Below, piece after piece: positions 24,175-34,232 of a DNA stretch of 64,000 bases; within the stretch, counting starts at the first letter, position 1; each line of letters begins with the position of its first letter. This DNA is from Rhodobacteraceae bacterium EhC02 (lineage in GTDB: Bacteria; Pseudomonadota; Alphaproteobacteria; Rhodobacterales; Rhodobacteraceae): assembly GCA_001650895.1 (NCBI GenBank), contig LXYH01000045.1, positions 62,001 through 126,000 of the forward strand. The letters are read 5' to 3'. Below the pieces are notes generated by a model. The model ran no database searches, had not been told where the DNA came from, and worked only from the letters and a program-made list of their open reading frames with translations. A program made the translations under genes and the position numbers.

Positions 24175-27100
24175 TCAGACGCGCTGCGCCTCTTCCAGTT
24201 CGCGGACAAGGCGGCGCTCTTCCTCGACCTTGGGGGCGGTGAAGCGCGCCAGCAGCAGATAGGCAACGGGGGTCAGGTAGAGCGTCGACAGCGTGGCAAG
24301 GCCCAGGCCGCCCACGATCACCCAGCCCAGCGCCTCGCGCGCCTCGGCCCCGGCGCCCGAGGACAGGATCAGCGGCACGCCCCCCAGCACGGTCGAGGTC
24401 ATGGTCATCATCACGGGCCGCAGGCGGATGGTCGAGGCATCGAAGATCGCCGTTTTCACATCCGCGCCACGATCACGCAGCTGGTTGGCGAATTCGACGA
24501 TCAGGATCCCGTTCTTGGCCATGATCCCGATCAGCATCACCAACCCGATCTGGCTGTAGACATTCAGGCTGAGGCCGCTGAGCAGAAGCGCAAAGATCGC
24601 GCAGGCCAGCCCGAAAGGCACGGTCGCCATCACGACGATGGCCGAGATGAAGCTTTCGAATTGCGCCGCCAGCACCAGAAGCACCACGAGGATGGCAAAG
24701 GCAAAGGTCACGATCAGGCCAGACGAGGTCTGATCCAGCGCGGCCGCCTCGGCCAGCGGGACAATCGTGTTCTCGGGCGCGATGATCCCTTCGGCGAGGA
24801 TGCGCACCTCGTCCATGGCGTCACCCAGCGACATGTCCGGGGTCAGGCCTGCGGTTATTTCGACCGATCGTGCCTTGCCCTCGCGTTTGAGCTCGGGGGC
24901 GATGGCGCGTTCTTCAAGGCGCACGAAACTGGACATCGGGATCATCTGTCCGTCCGAGGCCTGCACGAAGATGTTTTCCAGATCCGTGGGATCGTTCACG
25001 GGATCGCTGCTGGACAGCATCTGCACATCATAAGAGGTGTCGTCGATGAAGACCGAACCCACGCTGCGCCCATCCAGAACCGCGCGCAGGGCATTGCCAA
25101 GGCCGGTGATGTCAATGCCAAGGTCCGAGGCGCGGGCGCGGTCGATCTCGACAAACAACTGCGGCAGGGTCGTTTCATATTCCAGCCGCACCTGACCCAT
25201 GGCCGGGTTCTGCTGCATGGCCTGCACCAATTGGTCCGCGACCTGGGAGAGCTGTTCGTAATTGCTGCCGGTGATCGCGAAGCTGAGGCCGCGGCCCGCG
25301 CCACGGATCCTGAGAGAGTTGGGCTGGATCACGAAGGCGCGCACGCCCACGACGCTACCGAGGTAGCGGTTCACGTCGCCCACGATCTCTTGCTGGCTGC
25401 GGGCGCGTTCATCCCATTTGGCAAGGGTCATGACCACGAAGCCGCGGTTGGAGGCACCGAAACCGGTGATCGAGAAGACATTCGTCATCTCGCCGCTGTC
25501 GCGCAGCGGGGCCATCGCGGTTTCGATCTCTTGCAGCTTGGCGCTGGTGTAGTTGAGGGACACGCCCGTGGGGGCGGTGACCGACATCAGGATGATGGCG
25601 CGATCCTCGCGCGGGGTCAGTTCCTGCCTGATGCCGCCCGAGACCAGAACGGCCGTCAGCGCGAACAGGCCCGCGACGATCACCACGACCATGGGCGCGG
25701 CCAGTGCGGCCCGCAGCGTGGCGGCATAAAGGCCTGCCAGCCTGTCGCCCAGCCAGACCATCGGGCCTTTCTCGGGCTGGCCGCTTTCGGCGCGGGCCAG
25801 AAGGCGGCTGGCCAGAACCGGCGCCAGCGTCAGCGCCACGACCGAGGACAGCATGACCGCCATGGCAAGGGTAAAGCCGAATTCCCGGAAGAGGCCGCCC
25901 GCCTGACCGGGCAGGAACGACAGCGGAATGAACACGGCCGCCAGCGTGGCGGTGGTGGTGACGACCGCGAAGAACACCTGCTGCGTGCCGAGGACGGCGG
26001 CAGCGCGCGGCCCCATCCCCTCGGAGCGGCGGCGCACGATGTTTTCCAGCACCACGATGGCATCGTCCACGACCATGCCCGTGGCCAGCACAAGCGCCAG
26101 CAGCGTCAGGATATTCACCGAGAAGCCGACCATGTAGATCGCGGCCAGCGTGCCGATCAGGGCGACCGGCAGGGTCAGGGTGGGGATCAGGGTGGCGCGC
26201 CAGTCACGCAGGAACACGAAGATGACGGCGACCACGATCAGGATCGCCAGGGACAACGTGGTGACCACTTCGCGGATGGAGCCGTTGATGAACACCGCGT
26301 CGTCCGAGGTGACGAAGATCTTCACGTCATCGGGCAGAACCTGCTGCAATTCGTCGATGGCCTGATGCACGCCGTTGGAGATATCCAGCGTGTTGCTGGT
26401 GGCGGCCCGGATGATGCCCATGCCCATGCCCGTTTCGCCATTGGCGCGCAGGACCGTTTCGTTCGGCGCCGGGCCAAGCGTGACGCGCGCCACATCGCCG
26501 ATGGTGACGTTCGGACTCAGCTCGAGGGCCTCGAACGCCTCGGGGGTGATCACGGTCGCTGTCGTGCGCACGTTGATGGACTGGCGGCTGCCTTCCAGAT
26601 CGCCTGCGGGCACATCGAAGGCCACATCGTTCAGGGCGCGCGCCATATCGGCCAGCGTCAGGCCCCTGCTGGCCAGTTCGAGCTGGTCGATATCGACGCG
26701 GAAAATCGCCTCGCGGTCGCCATAGATCTGCAGGTCTGCCACGCCGGGAATCGAGATCAGACGGTCTTCGACCCGGTCGCGGACCAGTTGGGTCAGATCC
26801 TGGGGCGAGCGCGTGTCGGATGTGACCGCGACCCGCATCACCGGATCGGCATTGGCATCGGCCTTGATGATCTCGGGCTGGTCGGCATCGTCGGGAAGGT
26901 CATTGGCGATGCGCGCGACGGCATCGCGCGTGTCGGTGGCCGCAACGTCCAGATCCACCCCGTCGTTGAATTCCAGCGTCACCCGGCTGCGGCCGTAGCG
27001 CGATTCCGAGGAAATGGTGCGCACGCCGGACACACGACCCACGGCCCCTTCGATGCGGCCGGTCAGTTCCTGGTCGACCGTTTCGGGCGAGGCGCCCGAA

Positions 27101-27282
27101 AAACGCGTGGTGATCGTGACCACGGGGCGATCCACATCGGGCAGCTCGCGCACCTCGACCCCGAAGAGGGCGGCAAGGCCCGCGATGATGATCAGGGCAT
27201 TCACCACGAAGGCCAGGATCGGGCGGCGGACGAACAGCGCGGTTCCGGCGGTCGTGGGCGCGGGATTGGCGGGGTTTTTCAT
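24175..27282 (-). CDS. RND family efflux transporter, inner-membrane pump
   Basis: A 1035-residue HAE-1/RND pump, the full expected length. A membrane segment follows the N-terminus (FVVNALIIIAGLAALFGVEV). Pump motifs include GMVVDDAIVVLENIVRRRSE and ATLAAVFIPLSFLPGQAGGL around segments 4-6, and the C-terminal half shows GIMAKNGILIVEFANQLRD. Proton-driven export of drugs or other hydrophobic compounds across the inner membrane is expected. The start at 27282 (MKNPANPAP) is chosen because it follows the adaptor gene by 10 bases; the frame extends further but overlaps that gene. A 932-codon open frame on the opposite strand is a shadow. Confidence 0.93.
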   Translation of the reverse strand: MKNPANPAPTTAGTALFVRRPILAFVVNALIIIAGLAALFGVEVRELPDVDRPVVTITTRFSGASPETVDQELTGRIEGAVGRVSGVRTISSESRYGRSRVTLEFNDGVDLDVAATDTRDAVARIANDLPDDADQPEIIKADANADPVMRVAVTSDTRSPQDLTQLVRDRVEDRLISIPGVADLQIYGDREAIFRVDIDQLELASRGLTLADMARALNDVAFDVPAGDLEGSRQSINVRTTATVITPEAFEALELSPNVTIGDVARVTLGPAPNETVLRANGETGMGMGIIRAATSNTLDISNGVHQAIDELQQVLPDDVKIFVTSDDAVFINGSIREVVTTLSLAILIVVAVIFVFLRDWRATLIPTLTLPVALIGTLAAIYMVGFSVNILTLLALVLATGMVVDDAIVVLENIVRRRSEGMGPRAAAVLGTQQVFFAVVTTTATLAAVFIPLSFLPGQAGGLFREFGFTLAMAVMLSSVVALTLAPVLASRLLARAESGQPEKGPMVWLGDRLAGLYAATLRAALAAPMVVVIVAGLFALTAVLVSGGIRQELTPREDRAIILMSVTAPTGVSLNYTSAKLQEIETAMAPLRDSGEMTNVFSITGFGASNRGFVVMTLAKWDERARSQQEIVGDVNRYLGSVVGVRAFVIQPNSLRIRGAGRGLSFAITGSNYEQLSQVADQLVQAMQQNPAMGQVRLEYETTLPQLFVEIDRARASDLGIDITGLGNALRAVLDGRSVGSVFIDDTSYDVQMLSSSDPVNDPTDLENIFVQASDGQMIPMSSFVRLEERAIAPELKREGKARSVEITAGLTPDMSLGDAMDEVRILAEGIIAPENTIVPLAEAAALDQTSSGLIVTFAFAILVVLLVLAAQFESFISAIVVMATVPFGLACAIFALLLSGLSLNVYSQIGLVMLIGIMAKNGILIVEFANQLRDRGADVKTAIFDASTIRLRPVMMTMTSTVLGGVPLILSSGAGAEAREALGWVIVGGLGLATLSTLYLTPVAYLLLARFTAPKVEEERRLVRELEEAQRV

Positions 27283-27292
27283 CTTGCGCGCC

Positions 27293-28456
27293 TCAGAGCG
27301 TCGCAGCGGGCGCTTTGCCGTCGCGCGCCGTTGCGGCCTCGTTCGCAGGGGCGACATCGGCGCCGGGGCGCAGGGTCTGCACGCCTTCGATCACCACCAT
27401 GTCACCTTCGGACAGATCGCCTTCGACCAGAACCCGGTCGGGGTTGCGCTGACGGATGACCACGGGCACACGCTGCGCCTTGCCATCCTGCACCCGCCAG
27501 ACGAAAGACCCCTGGCTGGACCATTGCACGGCCAGCGCATCGACCGAAGGATAGGCCTGACCGGCCACGTCAACGGTGACCTCGAAGGCCATTCCCTCGC
27601 GCAGGCGATCCGACTCGTTGTCCAGCGCGGCCTGTACCCGCAAGGTGCGGCTGGAACGGTCAACGACGTTGTCGATCGCGGTCAAGCGGCCCGACACGGG
27701 GATCGGCACCCCCGACATGGAGCGAACCTGCACCTCCATACCGACTTCAAGCGCGCCAATCGCGCGTTCCGGCACACGGAAGTCGATGGTGATCTGCGAA
27801 CGGTCCGTCAGCACCCCGATGACATCCTGCGCGGTCAGCCGGTCGCCATGTTCGACATCGAGCAGACCAAGCCAGCCCGAGATCGGCGCGGTCACCACGG
27901 TCTGATCCAGATCGACCTCGGCCTGACGGATGGCCAGCAGCGCATTCTGCAAGGCAAGCTCGGCCTCGCGAATGCGCACCGTCGTGACGGCACCGGAATC
28001 GCCCAGGGTCGTGAGGCGGCGCAATTCATCCTCGGCATCGGCCTGCATCAGGCGTGCACGCTCCAGCGCGATGACCTCGGCGCGGTCCTCAAGCCGGACC
28101 ATGACCGCGCCCTCTTCGACATATTGGCCGGATTCCACCTCGACCGCGCGGACGCTGCCGGTCCGTTCGGCGCGCACATCGACCGAACGCAGCGCGCGCC
28201 CGTCGCCGATGGCGCTGACCCTCTGGCTCAGCACCTCACGGGTGACGCGATCCAGAACAACCTTGGCCGGCCCGCGCGGCCCGAAGCCACCGCCGCCCGC
28301 GGCCTGCTGGCCGTTGGCAGCAGGCTCGATTCCCAACAGCCCCAGAACACCCATCCTGTCCAGTATCGGCTGGGCCGAGGGCACGAATGCAATCCACAAG
28401 GCCAGCACGGCTGCGACCGCGACAAGCGACAGAAAGGTTTGTTTGATCAAGGACAT
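27293..28456 (-). CDS. RND efflux periplasmic adaptor (membrane fusion protein)
   Basis: A 387-residue HlyD/AcrA-type adaptor. An N-terminal membrane anchor (LSLVAVAAVLALWIAFV) precedes the lipoyl half-motifs (SVRAVEVESGQYVEEGAVMV and VTAPISGWLG) and an alpha-hairpin region between them. A beta-barrel and membrane-proximal domain follow. It links the RND pump to an outer-membrane channel, and no channel gene is present next to the pair. AGGAAA precedes the ATG. It forms a two-gene unit with the pump gene 10 bases downstream. Confidence 0.92.
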   Translation of the reverse strand: MSLIKQTFLSLVAVAAVLALWIAFVPSAQPILDRMGVLGLLGIEPAANGQQAAGGGGFGPRGPAKVVLDRVTREVLSQRVSAIGDGRALRSVDVRAERTGSVRAVEVESGQYVEEGAVMVRLEDRAEVIALERARLMQADAEDELRRLTTLGDSGAVTTVRIREAELALQNALLAIRQAEVDLDQTVVTAPISGWLGLLDVEHGDRLTAQDVIGVLTDRSQITIDFRVPERAIGALEVGMEVQVRSMSGVPIPVSGRLTAIDNVVDRSSRTLRVQAALDNESDRLREGMAFEVTVDVAGQAYPSVDALAVQWSSQGSFVWRVQDGKAQRVPVVIRQRNPDRVLVEGDLSEGDMVVIEGVQTLRPGADVAPANEAATARDGKAPAATL

Positions 28457-28606
28457 CGGGTTTCCTCGGATGATCGGAAGCGCGTAACGCGAAAGACCGT
28501 TTGCCGGCCATGGCCCCGATCAAGACATGATTTCCTACAAATTACGGATAACAAGTAAACTTTTGTCCGCAATAGGCAACATGATGCGCCTGACCGCAAC
28601 AAGCGA

Positions 28607-28632
28607 AAAGACCCGCACATCGCGTGCGGGTC
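28607..28632 (-). terminator. rho-independent terminator of mscL
   Basis: GACCCGCAC (28610-28618) pairs with GTGCGGGTC (28624-28632), with a 5-base loop. Read on the minus strand it ends in TTTT (A-run 28606-28609 on plus). It lies about 40 bases after the mscL stop. Confidence 0.8.
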
Positions 28633-28673
28633 CTCTGTCTCACGTGCTCTTGACTGGCCGTGAAGCCAGCGGG

Positions 28674-29096
28674 TCACTTCTTCAGCGCATCCCGGATTTC
28701 GATCAGGATATCCAGTTCGCTGGGTCCGGCGGGGGCCGCGGGTTCCGGTTCGGGTTTCTTGATCGCCGCGTCGCGCGCGCGGTTGACCGCCTTGACAAGC
28801 ATGAACACCACGAAGGCGATGATCAGGAAATTGACCACGGCCATGATGAAGCGCCCATAGGCGAAGACAGCCGCGCCCGCCTCTTCGGCGGCGGTAATCG
28901 AGCTGTATTCCCCGCTGCCCAGCAGCACATACATGCCCGAGAAGTCGATACCACCGATCACAAGGCTGATGATCGGGTTGATAAGGTCGGCCACCATCGA
29001 ACTGACGATCGCGGTGAAGGCCGCGCCGATGATGATACCCACAGCCATGTCCATGACATTGCCACGCGCGATGAAGTCTCTGAATTCTTTAATCAT
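28674..29096 (-). CDS. mscL: large-conductance mechanosensitive channel MscL
   Basis: A 140-residue MscL with the canonical N-terminus ([20 protein letters not shown]), a first membrane helix ([20 protein letters not shown]), a periplasmic loop, a second helix ([20 protein letters not shown]) and a C-terminal helix ([13 protein letters not shown]). It forms a pentameric pore that opens under membrane tension during osmotic downshock. It is a single-gene unit with its own terminator. Confidence 0.96.
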   Translation of the reverse strand: MIKEFRDFIARGNVMDMAVGIIIGAAFTAIVSSMVADLINPIISLVIGGIDFSGMYVLLGSGEYSSITAAEEAGAAVFAYGRFIMAVVNFLIIAFVVFMLVKAVNRARDAAIKKPEPEPAAPAGPSELDILIEIRDALKK

Positions 29097-29340
29097 TATG
29101 TCCCTCTTTATTGGCTACCATACCGGCCATGCGACCGGTCCGTGTTGCACCGCTCCAAGGATGCGCGCCTGTTTCACTGGAAAGGCGAGCATTCACGCGG
29201 ACGTGCCGTCAAAAGATATCACGCGCCACGGCGGCGGGACATGAAGATATCAGGGAGACTGCAATCCGTGCAGAACACATGCAAAACGGTAACATGGCAC
29301 CGTTGGGCGGCGCGGCTGTCAGTTCTGGCTATCGGGAAGA
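29097..29340. other. intergenic region between mscL and tRNA-Ala
   Basis: About 244 bases. Open frames here are short. The plus-strand frame running across the tRNA gives the familiar false PRGIEPLTS peptide and is not a gene. No convincing regulatory element was found. Confidence 0.5.
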
Positions 29341-29416
<76 letters not shown>

Positions 29417-29470
29417 ATCTTGTCAGCCCTTGTCGGGCCGTGTCGTCGCACCCCTGCGGGGTGTCGCGGT

Positions 29471-29499
29471 TCTTTAGGCAATGGCGCGGGCGGGATCAA
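29471..29499 (-). promoter_or_regulatory. predicted promoter of tRNA-Ala
   Basis: On the minus strand, TTGATC (29494-29499) and TAAAGA (29471-29476) are separated by 17 bases. The start would lie about 50 bases before the tRNA, which is reasonable for a processed tRNA. Confidence 0.45.
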
Positions 29500-29536
29500 G
29501 CGGAAAATTCCGCCCGCGGCCAGTCATTCGACGAGG

Positions 29537-29860
29537 TCAGATTTCGTCATCGTCCGAGGCGACATCGGCGATATCGTCAAGCGATACGTTGTCATCCTCG
29601 TCGTCATCCAGCAGATCATCATCCAGATCCACATCGACCTCTTCATCGTCCAGAACGTCCTCATCGGCATCCAGATCGACGACTTTCATCTTCTTGGTCG
29701 CAGCATCCTCGGCATCAGCGGCGATCATGCGGCTCTTGCCGATGTCGAATTCCACCACTTCACCGGTGTAGGGGCTGACGATCGGGGTCTTGTTCAGGTC
29801 GTAGAAACGCTTGCCGGTTGTCGGGCAGACGCGTTTCACACCCCATTCTTCCTTGGGCAT
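29537..29860 (-). CDS. TIGR02300 family (FYDLN acid) protein
   Basis: A 107-residue protein of an alphaproteobacterial family named for its FYDLN motif and acidic tail. KRVCPTTGKRFYDLNKTPIV lies near residues 9-28. The C-terminal 55 residues are almost all Asp, Glu and small residues (VDLDDDLLDDDEDD). The N-terminal part resembles a half zinc ribbon, with only one Cys. The function is not known. The start MPKEEWG at 29860 has AAAGGG upstream. Confidence 0.9.
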   Translation of the reverse strand: MPKEEWGVKRVCPTTGKRFYDLNKTPIVSPYTGEVVEFDIGKSRMIAADAEDAATKKMKVVDLDADEDVLDDEEVDVDLDDDLLDDDEDDNVSLDDIADVASDDDEI

Positions 29861-29971
29861 GGATATCCCTTTCAAATCTTGTGTCTTGTCGACGATCCGC
29901 GCCAACTGCCATAACGGGTCACGCGTGTCAAAGGCTTTAACGGAACGCTTGGCGCAGGGTCGAGAGGGCAT

Positions 29972-30664
29972 ATGGGACAGCATTTCCTGCCGGGCAACCC
30001 CCCGGTGGCCATCACACTTCGCAAAACCGCGCAGGCGCGCCGCATTTCCCTGCGGATCTCGCGGCTTGACGGGCGTGTGACGCTGACCTGCCCCTTGCGG
30101 GTCAGTGACCGCGAAGCACTGGCTTTCGCACATGAAAAGGCGGACTGGCTGCGTCAGAACCTGATCGCCAATCCCGGACCCGCGCGGATCGGGATCGGCG
30201 CCGAGCTGCCGCTCGAAGGCCGTCTGCTGCGAATCGCAAGCGGATCAGGGCGGCTTGTCCGCGTCGAGGACGATCATCTGCTGGTGCCCGGTGCGCCCGA
30301 CAGGTCCGCCGCCCGGATCGCCGGTTTCCTCAAGCACATGGCGCGGGACCGGCTGGCTGCGGCCTCGGATCATTATGCCGCACGGCTTGGGCGAGGCTAT
30401 GACCGCATCAGCCTGCGCGACACGCGTTCGCGCTGGGGATCGTGCACGGCGGACGGGGGGCTCATGTATTCGTGGCGGCTGATCATGGCACCGCCCGAGG
30501 TATTGGCCTACGTCGCCGCCCATGAGGTCGCGCATCTGGCGGAAATGAACCATTCCGATGCCTTCTGGTCCGTGGTCACGCGGCTCTACGGTGATTACCG
30601 CGCCCCGCGCCGCTGGCTGCGCGAGAAGGGCGGCGATCTGCATCGCTATGATTTCGGCGGCTGA
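29972..30664 (+). CDS. YgjP/SprT-like metal-dependent hydrolase (DUF45)
   Basis: A 230-residue DUF45/WLM-like zinc metallopeptidase. The N-terminal beta region (RISLRISRLDGRVTLTCPLR) is followed by DTRSRWGSC, and then by the zinc motif HEVAHLAEMNHSDAFW near residue 190, which supplies two His and Glu with a third His downstream. Its substrate is not known. GAGAGG lies just before the ATG at 29972. The gene is divergent from the FYDLN protein gene and 41 bases upstream of the GntR gene. Confidence 0.88.
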   Translation: MGQHFLPGNPPVAITLRKTAQARRISLRISRLDGRVTLTCPLRVSDREALAFAHEKADWLRQNLIANPGPARIGIGAELPLEGRLLRIASGSGRLVRVEDDHLLVPGAPDRSAARIAGFLKHMARDRLAAASDHYAARLGRGYDRISLRDTRSRWGSCTADGGLMYSWRLIMAPPEVLAYVAAHEVAHLAEMNHSDAFWSVVTRLYGDYRAPRRWLREKGGDLHRYDFGG

Positions 30665-30688
30665 TCCGAGGTTGACCCTTTCCCGATT

Positions 30689-30698
30689 TGTGATCACA
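30689..30698. promoter_or_regulatory. palindrome upstream of the GntR gene, possible autoregulatory site
   Basis: TGTGATCACA is a perfect 10-bp palindrome lying 7 bases before the GntR ATG at 30706. GntR/FCD proteins often bind short palindromes over their own promoters. Confidence 0.4.
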
Positions 30699-30705
30699 TG
30701 GCCAC

Positions 30706-31356
30706 ATGCAGACAGTCATCACCCGCACTGACCCGCTTCCCAATGCCCATGACCGGGTTTACCGCGGCCTGCGCAGCCGGATCATGCATGGCGACATCGC
30801 GCCCGGGCAGGCGCTGACGCTGCGCGGGATCGGCAAGGAATACGGTGTCTCGATGACGCCCGCGCGCGAATCCGTCCGCCGCCTTGTGGCAGAGGGCGCG
30901 TTGACGCTGTCATCCTCGGGGCGCGTCTCGACCCCGGAACTCAGCAACGAGCGGATCGAGGAACTGGCCGCGCTCAGGTCGCTGATCGAGGTGGAGCTGG
31001 CCAGCCGCGCCCTGCCCCGCGCCCACATGGCGCTGATCGAAAGGTTGCAGACGATCAACGCCGCCGTGGGCGATGCCGCGATGCGTCAGGATGCCGTGGC
31101 CTATATCCGCACCAATCTGGAATTCCACCGCACGCTTTACCTGCGTGCGCAGGCCCCCGCGATGCTGGCGATGGCGGAAACCGTCTGGTTGCAGATGGGT
31201 CCCACGATGCGCGCGCTTTACGTGCGACTGAAACGCAGGGATCCGCCGCATTTCCACAGGCTGATCATCGCCGCGCTGAAGGCCGGGGATGAACCGGGGC
31301 TGCGGCTGGCGGTGCGGTCGGATGTGACGCAGGGCCTCAAGATGCTGGCGGGGTGA
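30706..31356 (+). CDS. GntR family regulator, FadR/FCD subfamily
   Basis: A 216-residue regulator. The N-terminal winged helix-turn-helix covers about residues 10-75 (YRGLRSRIMHGDIAPGQALT and GVSMTPARESVRRLVAEGAL). The helical FCD ligand-binding domain follows, with the metal-ligand pattern built around NLEFHRTLYL and HFHRLI. FCD regulators usually sense carboxylic acids. No clear ribosome binding site precedes the ATG, so the message may be leaderless. The downstream antiporter starts 12 bases after its stop and is probably co-transcribed. Confidence 0.9.
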   Translation: MQTVITRTDPLPNAHDRVYRGLRSRIMHGDIAPGQALTLRGIGKEYGVSMTPARESVRRLVAEGALTLSSSGRVSTPELSNERIEELAALRSLIEVELASRALPRAHMALIERLQTINAAVGDAAMRQDAVAYIRTNLEFHRTLYLRAQAPAMLAMAETVWLQMGPTMRALYVRLKRRDPPHFHRLIIAALKAGDEPGLRLAVRSDVTQGLKMLAG

Positions 31357-31367
31357 AAGGGGGCCGC

Positions 31368-32546
31368 ATGGCACTCTCACAGAGTTTCCTGGTGCTGGCG
31401 GGCCTGTTTCTGGCGGGTCTCGCCGCCGATTGGCTGGGCATGCGCACGCGGCTGCCCCGCGTCACGCTGCTGCTGCTTGTGGGCGTGGTCATGGGCAGCG
31501 CCGGGTTCGACCTGATCCCCGCCGAAGCCGTCGCCTGGTACGAGGCCTTGTCCGTCATGGCCCTGACCATGGTGGCCTTTCTGCTGGGCGGATCGCTGAC
31601 CCGCAAGACGCTGGCGGCCCATGGGCGCGCGATCCTGTTCATTTCGGTCGCGATCGTTGCGGTCACGCTTGCACTTGTCGCCGCCGGTGCATGGCTTTTG
31701 GGGGTGCCGCCGGGCGCGGCCCTGGTCATCGGGGCCGTGGCCACCGCAACCGCCCCCGCCGCAACCCAGGACATCATTCGGCAGTCCGGCGCCAAGGGGC
31801 CATTCGTCGATACGATCAAGGGCATCGTGGCGATTGATGACGCCTGGGGCATGATCGCGTTTTCGCTGGCGCTGGTCTTTGCCGTCGGCCTGTCCGGCAC
31901 CGGCGTTCAGGAAAACCTTCTGGCGGCGGCAGGGCGCGACATTCTGGGTGCCATCGCCCTTGGCCTTGCCATCGGACTGCCGGGCGCGTTTCTGACCGGT
32001 CGCATCACGCGGGGCGAACCCCTGCAGACCGAAGCCCTGGCGCTTGTCTTCCTGACTGCGGGACTGTCGCTATGGCTGGGCGTGTCGTTCCTTCTGGCCG
32101 GGATGACCGTGGGCGCGGTGATCGTGAATGTCGCCCGCCACCATGACCGCGCCTTTCACGAGATACGCCATGTCCAATGGCCCTTCATGCTGCTGTTCTT
32201 CCTGCTGGCGGGCGCCACGCTCGAGATCGAGACATTGCGACAGATCGGCCTTCTGGGCGCGGCCTATATCGTGCTGCGGATCGTGGCCCGCCTGATCGGC
32301 GGATGGCTGGGCGCGCGGATCGCGGGACGCAGCCCCAAGGAAGCCCTGCTTTACGGCCCCGCCCTGCTGCCGCAGGCAGGCGTGGCTGTGGGCATGGCGC
32401 TGGTGGCGGCACAGGAATTGCCCACCAGCGGCGAGATGATCCTGACCCTCACGATAGGCAGCACGGTGATATTCGAGTTTATCGGACCGCTGGGAACACT
32501 CTGGGCGCTGCGCAGGGCAGGCGCCATGGGCAAGCGGTCTGCCTGA
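31368..32546 (+). CDS. cation:proton antiporter (CPA2/Kef-type membrane domain)
   Basis: A 392-residue membrane protein with about 11-12 predicted membrane segments and the Na+/H+ exchanger fold. Acidic residues occur in the conserved core (IVAIDDAWGMIAFSLALVFA), and GSLTRKTL and ATATAPAATQDII precede them. It lacks the cytoplasmic RCK/TrkA domains of KefB/C. It probably exchanges a monovalent cation for protons; the ion is unknown. The ATG at 31368 is preferred over the GTG at 31353 because AAAGGGGG precedes it. It converges directly with accA, whose stop abuts its own. Confidence 0.88.
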   Translation: MALSQSFLVLAGLFLAGLAADWLGMRTRLPRVTLLLLVGVVMGSAGFDLIPAEAVAWYEALSVMALTMVAFLLGGSLTRKTLAAHGRAILFISVAIVAVTLALVAAGAWLLGVPPGAALVIGAVATATAPAATQDIIRQSGAKGPFVDTIKGIVAIDDAWGMIAFSLALVFAVGLSGTGVQENLLAAAGRDILGAIALGLAIGLPGAFLTGRITRGEPLQTEALALVFLTAGLSLWLGVSFLLAGMTVGAVIVNVARHHDRAFHEIRHVQWPFMLLFFLLAGATLEIETLRQIGLLGAAYIVLRIVARLIGGWLGARIAGRSPKEALLYGPALLPQAGVAVGMALVAAQELPTSGEMILTLTIGSTVIFEFIGPLGTLWALRRAGAMGKRSA

Positions 32547-33509
32547 TCAGGCCGCCAGACCCTTGCGGCCCATCTCGATGTATTTCTTGCGCCGATCCTC
32601 GATCAACTTCTTGCCCTTGAGGTCGGACAGTTCGGCCAACATCGCGGCAATCGTCTCGCCCACGGCCTTGATCGTCTTTTGCTTGTCGCGATGCGCGCCG
32701 CCGACGGGTTCGGGGATCACGCGATCGGCCACACCCAGCTTGCGCAGATCCTGCGCGGTCAGGCGCAGGGCTTCTGCCGCCTCTCGCATCTTTTCTGCAT
32801 CCTTCCACAGGATCGAGGCACAGCCCTCGGGGCTGATCACGGAATAGACCGAATGCTCCAGCATGGCGACGCGGTTCGCGGTGGCAAAGGCCACGGCCCC
32901 GCCGGAACCGCCTTCACCGATGATCACGCTGACCAGCGGCACGCCGACCTGCAGGCATTTCTCGGTCGAGCGGGCAATCGCCTCGGACTGGCCGCGTTCT
33001 TCCGCGCCCTTGCCGGGATAGGCGCCGGGGGTGTCGACAAGGGTGATCACCGGCAGGCCGAAACGGTGCGCCATATCCATCAGCCGGATCGCCTTGCGGT
33101 AGCCTTCGGGCCGGGCCATACCGAAATTGCGTTCGATCCGGCTTTTGGTGTCATTGCCCTTTTCATGGCCGATCACCATCACGGGCGTATCGTTGAACCG
33201 GGCAAGGCCACCCATGACCGCATGGTCATCGGCAAAATTGCGGTCCCCGGCCAGCGGCGTGTATTCGGTGAACAGCGCCTCGATGTAATCCTTGCAATGC
33301 GGACGATCGGGGTGGCGGGCGACCTGGCATTTCCGCCAGGGCGTGAGATCCTTGTAGAGCGACACCAGCAAATCGGCGGCCTTCTTGTCCAGAGCGGCTG
33401 CTTCGGCCTCGATATCCATCTCGGCATTCTGGCGCGCCATGGCGCGCAGTTCCTCTGCCTTGCCTTCGATCTCGGCAAGGGGACGTTCGAAATCGAGATA
33501 GTTGGTCAT
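32547..33509 (-). CDS. accA: acetyl-CoA carboxylase carboxyltransferase subunit alpha
   Basis: A 320-residue AccA, the usual length. It starts [20 protein letters not shown] and has the carboxyltransferase core ([20 protein letters not shown], then [20 protein letters not shown]) with the oxyanion Gly-Gly loops. With AccD it moves the carboxyl group from biotin to acetyl-CoA, the first step of fatty acid synthesis. The start at 33509 has GGAG upstream; the open frame further upstream enters the LysE gene. Confidence 0.96.
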   Translation of the reverse strand: MTNYLDFERPLAEIEGKAEELRAMARQNAEMDIEAEAAALDKKAADLLVSLYKDLTPWRKCQVARHPDRPHCKDYIEALFTEYTPLAGDRNFADDHAVMGGLARFNDTPVMVIGHEKGNDTKSRIERNFGMARPEGYRKAIRLMDMAHRFGLPVITLVDTPGAYPGKGAEERGQSEAIARSTEKCLQVGVPLVSVIIGEGGSGGAVAFATANRVAMLEHSVYSVISPEGCASILWKDAEKMREAAEALRLTAQDLRKLGVADRVIPEPVGGAHRDKQKTIKAVGETIAAMLAELSDLKGKKLIEDRRKKYIEMGRKGLAA

Positions 33510-33598
33510 CCGATCACTCCGGCTGTCGACGCTTGGTATATGGCCTCCTCGGCCGCCGGATGCAACGGCATCATGACGGATCGGACCCTGCACCCGCG

Positions 33599-34198
33599 CT
33601 AGACGGGGGCAAGCACGACCGGAACAAGCGAGGCGACCAGCAGTGCGGCCATGCTCCAGTTGAAAAGGCGCAAGCGTTTGGGACTGGACAGAATGCGCCC
33701 CATCTGCTGGCCCATCACGGTCCATGTGCTGACAGAAGGCAGGTTGATCAGCGCGAACACCAGCCCCACCCACAGGATGGCCACCACGGACCTGTCCGGC
33801 GCGTAAAGCGTGATCGCCGTCAGCGCCATCTGCCAGGCCTTGGGGTTCACCCATTGGAAAAGCACCGCCTGCAAAAAGGTGAAGGGCCGTGCCCCCGCCC
33901 GCGCCGCATCCGGCGCTGCGGCATGGGCAATCTTCCAGGCCAGCCACAGCAGGTAGGCCACGCCGACAACGGTCAGAATCAGATGCGTCACCGGAAATGC
34001 GTCGAAAATGCGTACCAGCCCAAGGCCCACCAGCACGACCATCAAGCCGAATCCCAGCCCGATTCCCAGCATATGCGGCACCGTCCGGCGAAACCCGAAA
34101 TTGGCGCCCGACGCCATCAGCATCAGGTTGTTGGGCCCCGGCGTGATCGAGGAAACGAGGGCAAAGGCCGAGAGTGCAAGAAAGCTGTCAAGCGTCAT
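33599..34198 (-). CDS. LysE/RhtB family amino acid exporter
   Basis: A 199-residue membrane protein with six predicted helices and the N-terminal LysE signature ([20 protein letters not shown]). [20 protein letters not shown] and [13 protein letters not shown] are also family-typical. It would export an amino acid or derivative. It is divergent from an Lrp-type regulator with 72 bases between them, the usual layout for an amino-acid-induced exporter. Confidence 0.92.
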   Translation of the reverse strand: MTLDSFLALSAFALVSSITPGPNNLMLMASGANFGFRRTVPHMLGIGLGFGLMVVLVGLGLVRIFDAFPVTHLILTVVGVAYLLWLAWKIAHAAAPDAARAGARPFTFLQAVLFQWVNPKAWQMALTAITLYAPDRSVVAILWVGLVFALINLPSVSTWTVMGQQMGRILSSPKRLRLFNWSMAALLVASLVPVVLAPV

Positions 34199-34232
34199 GA
34201 CGCAACACTATGCGAAGTGGCGCGCAATTAGT

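Noticed and set aside
24661-27459. Long plus-strand open frame (932 codons) opposite the RND pump gene
   Set aside because: It is a GC-bias shadow of a conserved RND pump gene. Its translation is low-complexity His/Asp/Gly/Arg sequence with no domain.
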